From contig VGKX01000058.1 in assembly GCA_016866895.1 (NCBI GenBank), positions 1 through 6,562 on the forward strand: a stretch of DNA of 6,562 nt, given 5' to 3'. Under the pieces are notes generated by a model. The model saw only the letters and a list, made by a program, of their open reading frames with translations, had not been told where the DNA came from and searched no databases. This DNA is from Candidatus Parvarchaeota archaeon (GTDB lineage Archaea; Micrarchaeota; Micrarchaeia; Anstonellales; VGKX01). Positions within the stretch are counted from its first letter, which is position 1, and every line of letters begins with the position of its first letter. Below, in pieces: positions 1 through 5,671 of the stretch. Made by a program: the position numbers and the translations under genes.

Positions 1-1
1 C

Positions 2-736
2 TTATCCGTACATAGGCCCAAGGCTCTCAGTCTTTGCGTAGTGCTGCTGTGCGGTTTTTGCCTTGTTCATCACGTCGCGCATCTTGGTCTCAATAAGTTT
101 TGACTCCTGTTCAAGGGCGCTGGTGTCAATTTTCAGCCCAAGCATTTCGTTGACAACGTCTATCACCATTGTCCCGGCATGCGGGTCCATGTACTCTGGC
201 TGTGCCTCTGCAAGAAGGGAAATGACAGGAAACTTCTCGTCCGCGCCTCTGGCCAAAAGAACCCCGGCGACTCCGGTTGTAGCCCCTTCCTTGATTAGCT
301 TCACTGACTTGTACCTGCCTAGCTGCTCCACAAGCTCCATGTTGCTTGCAATTGCATAGACAGTGTCCTGCTCTCCCTTTATTGTAATGCCGCCAAGGGA
401 AATTATCTTTTTAACCTTCATCTGCCTGGCAAAATCAAATATCCTGTCAGCAAGCTCGAACACTGCAGAAACAGGGATTACAAACTCGGAGAGTATTACG
501 ATAATGTTGGATTTTTTTGAGGCGTATATTCTTGCCGGGTGCAGTGGGATGTGGTTGTGCACTGCAGCCATTGGGGGAAAAACGTCGCTTTTTATGTATC
601 CAAGAGGCTCCATCTTCAATTTTTCTACCATGTAGCTTGCCGAAATTGTCCCTACAAGCCCAAGGCCCGGAAACCCCTCAATCAATACAGGGTTTTTCAA
701 GTCAACTTTCTTTGTGATTACAAGCTCGACTGCCAT
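2..736 (-). CDS. PAC2-family proteasome assembly chaperone homologue (PbaA/PbaB-like)
   Basis: A 244-residue PAC2-domain protein, complete from ATG to TAA. Near the N-terminus it has the family's glycine-rich turn GFPGLGLVG (about residues 21-29). An alternating hydrophobic strand/helix pattern follows to about residue 205, and a polar helical tail (about 206-240) rich in Glu, Lys and Gln comes last. The final three residues are Met-Tyr-Gly, matching the HbYX motif (hydrophobic-Tyr-any) by which proteasome activators and Pba assembly factors dock into pockets between 20S alpha subunits. Archaeal members are known as proteasome assembly chaperones or activators, acting in the cytoplasm. The start is supported by GGAG seven bases before the ATG on the minus strand. 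The gene stands alone after a 217-bp gap, so it probably has its own promoter. No proteasome gene is in the window. The family call is firm; a proteasome role is inferred from the family and the C-terminal motif. Confidence 0.88.
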   Translation of the reverse strand: MAVELVITKKVDLKNPVLIEGFPGLGLVGTISASYMVEKLKMEPLGYIKSDVFPPMAAVHNHIPLHPARIYASKKSNIIVILSEFVIPVSAVFELADRIFDFARQMKVKKIISLGGITIKGEQDTVYAIASNMELVEQLGRYKSVKLIKEGATTGVAGVLLARGADEKFPVISLLAEAQPEYMDPHAGTMVIDVVNEMLGLKIDTSALEQESKLIETKMRDVMNKAKTAQQHYAKTESLGPMYG

Positions 737-769
737 AAACCCACTCCATTTGCATTCCTAATATCTCAG

Positions 770-801
770 ACTTTCCTATCATCCAAAACTTTCCTATCAT
801 C
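770..801. repeat. Tandem direct repeat, 14 bp x 2, period 18
   Basis: ACTTTCCTATCATC occurs at 770-783 and again at 788-801 with no mismatch, separated by four bases. On the minus strand it reads GATGATAGGAAAGT twice, 34 to 65 bases before the PAC2 ATG. An exact 14-mer repeated within 32 bp is unlikely by chance and could be a double operator or part of the PAC2 mRNA leader. No binding protein is known to me. Confidence 0.7.
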
Positions 802-851
802 TCTGAATACGATTTATTATTCCAATTTATTTCCCTGACTTATCCATGTAA

Positions 852-907
852 TCTTGTATAAATTCTTGTAAAGTTTATTCTATTGTACAATTTATTCTCT
901 TGTATAA
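852..907 (-). repeat. Four iterated TTATACAAGA-like elements, possible operator
   Basis: Read on the minus strand, related 10-mers begin at 907 (TTATACAAGA), 890 (TTGTACAATA), 873 (CTTTACAAGA) and 861 (TTATACAAGA). The spacings are 17, 17 and 12 bases, and the outer two are identical. The first two belong to longer 17-bp tandem units (891-907 and 874-890) that match at 15 of 17 positions. The second contains the perfect palindrome ATTGTACAAT at 882-891. The array begins just downstream of a TATA-like box, a position suited to repression or cooperative regulator binding. Function is inferred. Confidence 0.55.
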
Positions 908-916
908 TTTGGCATG

Positions 917-924
917 CTTATAAA
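917..924 (-). promoter_or_regulatory. Candidate archaeal TATA box for the PAC2 gene
   Basis: The minus strand reads TTTATAAG, close to the archaeal TATA consensus, preceded by the purine-rich GGGAGCA, a fair BRE-like context. Transcription would start near 890-900, giving a leader of about 160 nt that includes the repeats at 852-907 and 770-801. AT-rich stretches nearer the gene, such as around 805-820, are alternatives. Confidence 0.4.
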
Positions 925-953
925 TGCTCCCTCATAATGTCCCATCCATTCCC

Positions 954-2753
954 TCAAATCACCAAACCAGAGGCCGCCAAAAGCACTGCTACGGAAAGAG
1001 GGACTTGGAATAGCGCATAGACAATTGCCTGTCTTGGCCTGCCTTCAAGAAAAGCCACAAATGCAGCCGCCATTGCGCTGAAAATGGCAACGTATGCTGC
1101 AGAAATGAACTTGTTTGCTTCAATCGTGTCCAATTTTTGCAGCGCTTGCTTGTCCGCGTTTTGCTTGAGATAAGCCTGCTCCTGCTGCCACTGCAGCGCG
1201 CCAAACGGCCCCCCTGCAGACAGCTTGGCAATGCTTCCAGTCATCCCAATCACAAGGCCAATTACAAGGGGCACTAAAAGGGTGCTGCCTGCAATCACAG
1301 TGTATTTTTGCACAAGCGTAGCCGCATTTCTCTCCCTGATAAGCCCGAACAGGCCGTAGATGTCCTGCGCAACTTTTCTCAGCGCCGCCCTCATGTCATG
1401 CCCGCTTTTATGGCCTAGCATAAGAAGCGAGGCGCACCTGCCGACAAGCTGCGAGCTTGACCTGCATGAAAGCTGTGACAGGGCATCTTGCACTGGCACG
1501 CCTGCAACAATCTGCCTTCTCAAATGCCCAAATTCAACTGAAAGTGGCCCATGGCTAAACTTTTCAGCCGCCTGTGCTATCTTTTCAATGCCAGTGCCTT
1601 TTTGCATCCCTGCGGCAATTGAAAGGGCGTCAGGCAGGGCCTCTTCTATCCGTGCAATCCTCTTCTCTTCAATATATTCAAGGTACAGGTTTGCTGCAAA
1701 GGGAATTGCCGCAAAGGCCACGGCAAATATAGCCGCCTGCCATGCAAACACGCTCATTGCTGCAAAAACAGCCGCAAGAACCATGCAGGGAACAACAAGC
1801 TGCTGGCTTGAAAAAACCCGTCCAAATGCAATAAATCCTGCGTCATTGCCCGGTTCTCCAAATGCCTTGCCTTTCTCCTGCCACAATTTTTTTCTGAAAT
1901 GGAGGGCAGGGGGAGCCTGGCTTGAAATGAATGCAAGAAGCGCAATGTCCAAAACAGGGAAAACAAGCACAAAGGCCGCAAACATCTGCACAGCCCCTAC
2001 TTTTTGCGCCCCCAGGCCGTCCAGTGCCCCCAAAAGCGTCCCGTATATCATGAAAAAGGCAGGAAGCACGCATGCTCCTGTGACAAAAAGCAAGCCGCCA
2101 AACACTGCCTTGGAGCCAAACTCGCGCACCAGCGACAGCTGCCTGTGGCCCATCTCCTCGGCAAGCATCTCAAGGTGCGCCGCCTCGCCCCCCTGCTCGT
2201 AAATCGAAAGCAGCACTGAAACAAACCTTGAAAACTGCGTCGAGCCCAATCCTGCAGCCTGCTGCGAAAGCGCAAAAGATACGCTTTCGCCAGATCTCAC
2301 CCCGCCTAGTGCCATCCCAAATATCCTTGAGCAGCTGTAACCCGCAGATGCAATCTCCTCCATAAGCCTTTCAAAAGGCAGCTTCAGTGCAATTGCAACT
2401 GATATATGCCCAATCACAAGTGGCAAGTCTGCCTCAATCTCCTGCCTTGCCTTTGCTGCAAGATGCGCGGGGGCGCGCAGGGCTGCAAAAAATGCGGCTG
2501 CAAAAGAAAGCAAAAACACACATGCTGCAAAAAGAAAGTCCTGCCACCCTGATACAAGCAGAAAGCAGGCAAAGGCGTATGTTCCTATTGCAAGTGCAAT
2601 AACAAAAGAGGCAAATGCGAATTTTTCCGCCTTTATGTCAAAGCCCGCAACCTTCAAGTCCTTCTCAATCCCCATTTTTCTTTCGTGCCCTAAGCTAAGC
2701 CCCGCAAGCAAGTCCTGGTGCCCAACAAGTCCTGCCACAATCTTTTCAAGCAT
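954..2753 (-). CDS. Type II secretion F-domain platform protein, double-domain TadBC/FlaJ-like
   Basis: A 599-residue integral membrane protein that would form the inner-membrane platform of a type IV pilus, Tad or archaellum-like machine, passing motion from the cytoplasmic ATPase to pilin assembly. It holds two T2SSF-type cytoplasmic domains. The first spans about residues 100-212 (EADLP near 107-111, then a helical stretch with SGES). The second spans about 366-482 (ALPDALSIAAGM, ending LIRERNAATLVQKY). About nine hydrophobic segments are visible, near residues 44-66, 70-92, 214-238, 254-275, 318-336, 340-356, 484-505, 547-568 and 574-597. This doubled layout corresponds to TadB and TadC fused, as in archaeal FlaJ/Tad-type proteins. 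A charged, Gln/Lys-rich loop lies at about 521-546. The gene starts 55 bp after the ATPase stop, with GGGAG only two bases before the ATG. The family is secure; the transported substrate is unknown, as no pilin or prepilin peptidase gene is nearby. Confidence 0.88.
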   Translation of the reverse strand: MLEKIVAGLVGHQDLLAGLSLGHERKMGIEKDLKVAGFDIKAEKFAFASFVIALAIGTYAFACFLLVSGWQDFLFAACVFLLSFAAAFFAALRAPAHLAAKARQEIEADLPLVIGHISVAIALKLPFERLMEEIASAGYSCSRIFGMALGGVRSGESVSFALSQQAAGLGSTQFSRFVSVLLSIYEQGGEAAHLEMLAEEMGHRQLSLVREFGSKAVFGGLLFVTGACVLPAFFMIYGTLLGALDGLGAQKVGAVQMFAAFVLVFPVLDIALLAFISSQAPPALHFRKKLWQEKGKAFGEPGNDAGFIAFGRVFSSQQLVVPCMVLAAVFAAMSVFAWQAAIFAVAFAAIPFAANLYLEYIEEKRIARIEEALPDALSIAAGMQKGTGIEKIAQAAEKFSHGPLSVEFGHLRRQIVAGVPVQDALSQLSCRSSSQLVGRCASLLMLGHKSGHDMRAALRKVAQDIYGLFGLIRERNAATLVQKYTVIAGSTLLVPLVIGLVIGMTGSIAKLSAGGPFGALQWQQEQAYLKQNADKQALQKLDTIEANKFISAAYVAIFSAMAAAFVAFLEGRPRQAIVYALFQVPLSVAVLLAASGLVI

Positions 2754-2766
2754 TTCTCCCAGACCC

Positions 2767-2784
2767 GGGGGTTGCTAAACCCCC
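2767..2784. other. Intercistronic hairpin between ATPase and platform genes
   Basis: GGGGGTT (2767-2773) and AACCCCC (2778-2784) form a perfect 7-bp stem around a four-base loop. It lies in the 55-bp gap, ending 13 bases before the platform ATG. On the transcribed minus strand no T-run follows, so it does not look like an intrinsic terminator. It could tune expression of the platform protein relative to the ATPase by affecting mRNA processing or ribosome access. Confidence 0.55.
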
Positions 2785-2808
2785 CCTAGCCTTTTTCAGC
2801 CCTTGTGC

Positions 2809-4236
2809 CTACCTGAACTCCAGAATCCTTTGCATGGTTTTTTCCACCCCGCCTTTGTGCGCGGCAATTTTTCTCAGAAAAGCGGCCCTTTTTGAAATTG
2901 CGTTTAGAAGCTGCCGCTGCGACATGGAGTGCGAATGGCACACCTTTTGGGCTATCTTTGATTTGCAAACAACATCCGGCTGGGCCATTGCAAGCAGGTC
3001 TTTGGAGTAGTCGTATGAAAACAAGTCCAAAACCTTTGGGTCGCCTCCCCTGCCAGTACCCTGGCCATTGCCCTGCGCAACTTCGGCTATCTGGACAATC
3101 CGGCGCACTTCGCGTATGCCCACGCCGCTTGTATACTTTCCTATGCGCCTTTGGACAACAACCAGGTCTATCGAAGGCAAATCTATTTCCATTACCCCCT
3201 GCGCTGCAAGCCTCAGGCACGCCTCGCCTGCCGACTGGGCATGGTAGGTTGCATAAGCGCCCCTTGCCTGGCCTGAAAGTATGGACTCCATGAACGCCTG
3301 CGCCTCCTTTTGAGTCCTCACCTCGCCAATCACGACCCTGTCTGGCCGCATCCTCAGCGAGTCGGCAACAAGGTCGCAAAGCCCGATTCCGGCATCGGCC
3401 TGCTCAACAAGCCTCACCGCATGCCTGTGCGGGATGCTTATTTCCGGGGTCTCCTCAAGCATCAGCACGCGCTCGTCTGCAGGCACAAAGTTGAACAGGG
3501 CATTGAGGGTTGTTGTCTTGCCGCTTGCGGTGTTTCCGCACACAAGCACCGAGGCATCCGACTGCATTACAAGCCACAGAAATGCAAGCGCCTCATAGCT
3601 TGAAGTCTTCAGCGACCCAAGCTGCGGCGCGCCAATAGGGTCTGTCCTGAAACGCCTCAGGGTAATCTCGGTTTTTGAGACAGGGGGTATTGTGGCATGC
3701 AGCCGTGTTCCATCAGCCAGTATTGCGTTGAGCCGCGGCGACTGGAAAGTTATGCGCCTTCCAATGGCCCGTGACATCTTGTTTATCGCCTCTATTGCAG
3801 TGCTCTCGCTTGTAAAACCGAATGCAGTCTCCTTCCAGCCCTCCCCCTGCACATAAACAAATGCCGGCTTTCCAATCCCTATTACGGCAATTTCCTCAAT
3901 CGTGCTGTCCTCAAGAAGCTTGTCAAGGAAAAAATAGCCCCAGCAGTGCAGGTAAAGGTACTGCGCCAGGTAATCCCGCTGGTCATTGTCAAGCTCTATC
4001 TGCTGCGCCTCGCACTGCTCAACAAGTATCCGGCTTGACACTTCGCCTGCCTGCTGCCCGTTGCGCACCTCTGACTTAAGCGCCTGTTTTCCAAACTCCT
4101 CAACGCAGGTGCAAAGCAGCTCCTCTTCCTCCTGCGAGATGGCAGGCAAGCTGATTTTATGGAATCTCTTGCCGGATTTTGCGCCAGATACCACGCCCCA
4201 CCCAAGGGTAGTGCGCTTCTCGCTTGGCTCCCCCAC
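2809..4236 (-). CDS. Type II/IV secretion system ATPase, TadA/CpaF/FlaI-like
   Basis: A 475-residue motor ATPase of the GspE/VirB11 superfamily, expected to form a cytoplasmic hexamer that powers the platform protein encoded just downstream. The order is an N-terminal domain (about 1-190) with the family segment LLEDSTIEEIAVIG (107-120), a linker with EITLRRF (190-196), Walker A GNTASGKTT (234-242), an Asp-box LEETPEI (260-266), Walker B within RPDRVVIGEVR (297-307), and a His-box-like ATYHAQS (329-335). All expected nucleotide-binding motifs are intact. A Gly-rich stretch (about 389-399) interrupts the C-terminal part, and the tail ends in a basic helix. The start is GTG: no ATG lies upstream before an in-frame TAA, and a TATA-like box sits about 26 bases ahead, suggesting a leaderless mRNA. 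A later GTG (near residue 15) is a possible alternative. Function is firm at family level; pilus versus archaellum versus secretion cannot be decided. Confidence 0.92.
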   Translation of the reverse strand: MGEPSEKRTTLGWGVVSGAKSGKRFHKISLPAISQEEEELLCTCVEEFGKQALKSEVRNGQQAGEVSSRILVEQCEAQQIELDNDQRDYLAQYLYLHCWGYFFLDKLLEDSTIEEIAVIGIGKPAFVYVQGEGWKETAFGFTSESTAIEAINKMSRAIGRRITFQSPRLNAILADGTRLHATIPPVSKTEITLRRFRTDPIGAPQLGSLKTSSYEALAFLWLVMQSDASVLVCGNTASGKTTTLNALFNFVPADERVLMLEETPEISIPHRHAVRLVEQADAGIGLCDLVADSLRMRPDRVVIGEVRTQKEAQAFMESILSGQARGAYATYHAQSAGEACLRLAAQGVMEIDLPSIDLVVVQRRIGKYTSGVGIREVRRIVQIAEVAQGNGQGTGRGGDPKVLDLFSYDYSKDLLAMAQPDVVCKSKIAQKVCHSHSMSQRQLLNAISKRAAFLRKIAAHKGGVEKTMQRILEFR

Positions 4237-4258
4237 AAAACAGGTTATGATTGGGAAG

Positions 4259-4265
4259 ATTTAAG
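4259..4265 (-). promoter_or_regulatory. Candidate TATA box for the secretion operon
   Basis: The minus strand reads CTTAAAT, centred 26 bases before the ATPase GTG. That is the spacing expected when transcription begins at the start codon itself, giving a leaderless mRNA. No clear Shine-Dalgarno sequence precedes this GTG, which fits. This would make the ATPase and platform genes a unit separate from the lipid genes upstream. Confidence 0.4.
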
Positions 4266-4309
4266 GCACTTTACGCCAGTTGCAGGCAATATTTCCATCA
4301 CACTTAATA

Positions 4310-4444
4310 TCATAATGCCGCAATTTTCTCAAGCAGCAAGCCAAATTTTTCAAATCCGGCCGCCTTGTTGAAGTGCCCGCATCCTGGAACAAACGTCAGT
4401 TCTGTGTGCAGATTCTCTGCCAGCTGCCCTCTGTTTCCTAGTTT
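4310..4444 (-). pseudogene. C-terminal remnant of an RBBP9/YdeN-like serine hydrolase
   Basis: The minus strand carries 44 sense codons followed by TGA, bounded upstream by another in-frame TGA (4445-4447), with no ATG, GTG or TTG before the conserved part. The translation includes RGQLAENLHTEL, then FVPGCGHFNKAAGFEKF, then GLLLEKIAAL. This matches the end of alpha/beta hydrolases of the RBBP9/YdeN (DUF1234-type) family: a final strand, the catalytic-His motif GHFN followed by aGf/aGy, and a closing LLLEKI helix. Intact members are about 180-200 residues, so roughly three quarters, including the nucleophile Ser, is missing. The fragment begins within a few bases of the DUF192 stop codon, so the missing part was probably lost by deletion at that junction. 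It is too short to fold alone and lacks a start. Recognition is by motif only, without a database comparison. Confidence 0.6.
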
Positions 4445-4448
4445 TCAC

Positions 4449-4850
4449 CTAATACTTTTCTGCAAGCCTTGTCCCTTTCTTCACTCCTTGCTTTCTTGCC
4501 GCCCCAGCCGAAAGCTCAAGCAAAAAGACTGCGGGTTTTGTTGGCGAGACCAAGGCCGTGAAAGGCAATACTTTCTCAAAAATTTCTGTCACCCTCATCT
4601 TTTCGTCAAGGTAAATGGCGTCAAATTCAAAGCCGACAAAAAAAGAGTGTATTGGCCAGATTCCGCTTGCGCCAAACTTGAACAAAATCGGCACGACTTT
4701 TTCCCTAAACATCAGCCCGCGCATCCGCAAAGCCGGATTGTCGGCAATCTCAAAGCCGGCGCACACGACTTTGCCATTGTCAAGATTTACTATTCTTCTC
4801 CCTTCAACCGCGGCAGTTTCGCCTTTTGTTTTGGTTTTTTGATTTTTCAT
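4449..4850 (-). CDS. DUF192 (UPF0127) family protein
   Basis: A 133-residue protein consisting mainly of one DUF192 domain, a small beta-rich fold of unknown biochemical role found in bacteria and archaea. Family hallmarks are visible: ADNPALRMRGLMFRE (36-50), the Trp-Pro-containing IWPIHSFFVGFEFDAIYLD (64-82), and LLELSAGAARKQGVKKGTRL (110-129). The first 15 or so residues are Lys-rich and not hydrophobic, so no signal peptide is seen, although some relatives are exported. The gene starts 73 bp after the cis-prenyltransferase stop. An AGG lies about nine bases before the ATG, and an A/T-rich stretch (about 4870-4882) sits near -26, so it could have its own promoter or ride with the lipid genes. 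Its stop codon abuts the hydrolase remnant. The domain is complete, so the gene itself does not look damaged. Confidence 0.87.
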   Translation of the reverse strand: MKNQKTKTKGETAAVEGRRIVNLDNGKVVCAGFEIADNPALRMRGLMFREKVVPILFKFGASGIWPIHSFFVGFEFDAIYLDEKMRVTEIFEKVLPFTALVSPTKPAVFLLELSAGAARKQGVKKGTRLAEKY

Positions 4851-4923
4851 GTGGTTTCCTGTCGCTTCATTTTTTTATTTTCCGTGGTGCATTTGATGCC
4901 GAAGTCTTACCTACAGCTCCCGT

Positions 4924-5619
4924 CTACTTCCCAAACCTGCGCCCCCTGTTCTCAAACCATTTAACCGCCCTGACAAAGTCGGCCTTTGAAAAATCGGGCC
5001 AGAGTTTTTTTGAAAAATAGAGCTCGGAGTATGCAGCTTGCCAGGGCATAAAGCCCGAAAGCCGCTGCTCGCCTGATGTGCGGATAATCAACTCAGGGTC
5101 GGGCAGGCCGCTTGTGTAGAGGAGTTTTTCAAACTCCTTTTCAGCAAGCTTTCTTTTGCCTGTTTTTTTCGCATTTGCAATCGCCTTTTCAACCGCATCA
5201 AGGATTTCATGCCTTCCGCCATAGCCAAAAAAAAGGTTGAGCTGGTATTTCGAATATTTGGATGAAACCTGCTCCAGCTTTCCAATCTTCTCCCTTATGT
5301 CCTTTGGGAAATAATCAGGCCTTCCGATGAACCTTACGCGCACCTGGTATTTTTCGTTTTCCGCAGCCCGCCTTATGGCCGTCTCCAGCTTTGAGCTGAA
5401 GATGCCAAAAAGCATGCTAACCTCTGCAGAATCGCGAAGGAAATTTTCCGTTGAAAATCCCCACATGGACACCATGCGAATGTCAAGCTGCTTGCACCAT
5501 TTTAGCACGTAGCCAATCTTGCGTATGCCAAGCTCATAGCCCTCTTTTTTTCCAATCCCATGGCGCATCGCCCAGCGCCTGTTGCCATCAGGGATTATTG
5601 CCAAGTGCCTTATTGCCAT
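4924..5619 (-). CDS. uppS: Cis-prenyltransferase (polyprenyl diphosphate synthase, UppS family)
   Basis: This enzyme adds isopentenyl diphosphate units in cis to an allylic diphosphate, making the long polyprenyl diphosphate that becomes the lipid carrier for cell-surface glycans. From the chosen ATG it is 231 residues. Motifs are HLAIIPDGNRRWA (5-17, catalytic Asp11), WGFSTEN (53-59), YGGRHEI (133-139), and IIRTSGEQRLSGF followed by WQAAYSELYF (178-202), with R180, R186, S188 and E199 matching E. coli R194, R200, S202 and E213. Gly54 occupies the place of E. coli Ala69, where bulky residues shorten products, so a long chain is likely. Tyr28 and Lys24 stand where E. coli has His43 and Arg39. 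An upstream ATG at 5691 would add 24 residues and overlap the reductase gene by 20 bp. I prefer 5619 because GGGTTTGGGAAA precedes it and the extension shows no family similarity, but the choice is open. Confidence 0.9.
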   Translation of the reverse strand: MAIRHLAIIPDGNRRWAMRHGIGKKEGYELGIRKIGYVLKWCKQLDIRMVSMWGFSTENFLRDSAEVSMLFGIFSSKLETAIRRAAENEKYQVRVRFIGRPDYFPKDIREKIGKLEQVSSKYSKYQLNLFFGYGGRHEILDAVEKAIANAKKTGKRKLAEKEFEKLLYTSGLPDPELIIRTSGEQRLSGFMPWQAAYSELYFSKKLWPDFSKADFVRAVKWFENRGRRFGK

Positions 5620-5671
5620 TTTCCCAAACCCTTGTTGGCCGCCAAACACCGGGCCGCCCAAAACCTTCCTG

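Larger units (their letters stand above)
737..953. other. AT-rich intergenic region upstream of the PAC2 gene
   Basis: This 217-bp gap separates the end of the T2SSF platform gene from the PAC2 start. It is clearly more AT-rich than the flanking genes and has no plausible ORF or tRNA. It holds a TATA-like box, four short iterated elements and a separate pair of direct repeats, each listed on its own. No obvious T-run terminator follows the platform gene. I read it as a regulatory region for the PAC2 gene. Confidence 0.6.

Noticed and set aside
852..907. CRISPR-like array
   Set aside because: The repeat units are only 10 to 17 bp, are imperfect, and are tandem or nearly so, with no room for spacers. 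No cas gene is in the window.
1360..2202. A 280-codon plus-strand ORF opposite the platform gene
   Set aside because: Its translation is rich in Cys, Ser and Ala with no domain pattern, and the opposite strand encodes a clear T2SSF membrane protein. It is an antisense shadow of a low-stop-codon region.
2786..3379. A 197-codon minus-strand ORF in another frame of the ATPase gene
   Set aside because: It overlaps the Walker B and C-terminal parts of the ATPase, whose frame holds all expected motifs. Its own translation is Arg/Gly/Cys-rich without recognisable structure.
4847..4870. A seven-codon ORF (MKRQETT) whose stop overlaps the DUF192 ATG
   Set aside because: A regulatory leader peptide is conceivable, but an ORF this short arises easily by chance, it has no clear ribosome binding site, and nothing in the peptide suggests attenuation.
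4871..4880. Plus-strand T-rich run as a terminator
   Set aside because: All genes here are on the minus strand, where this run reads as A-rich and lies just upstream of the DUF192 start. It fits an AT-rich promoter better than a terminator.
4365..4964. A 199-codon plus-strand ORF across the DUF192 gene
   Set aside because: It runs antisense to a complete DUF192 domain and to the hydrolase remnant, and its Cys/Phe/Ser-rich translation shows no family pattern.
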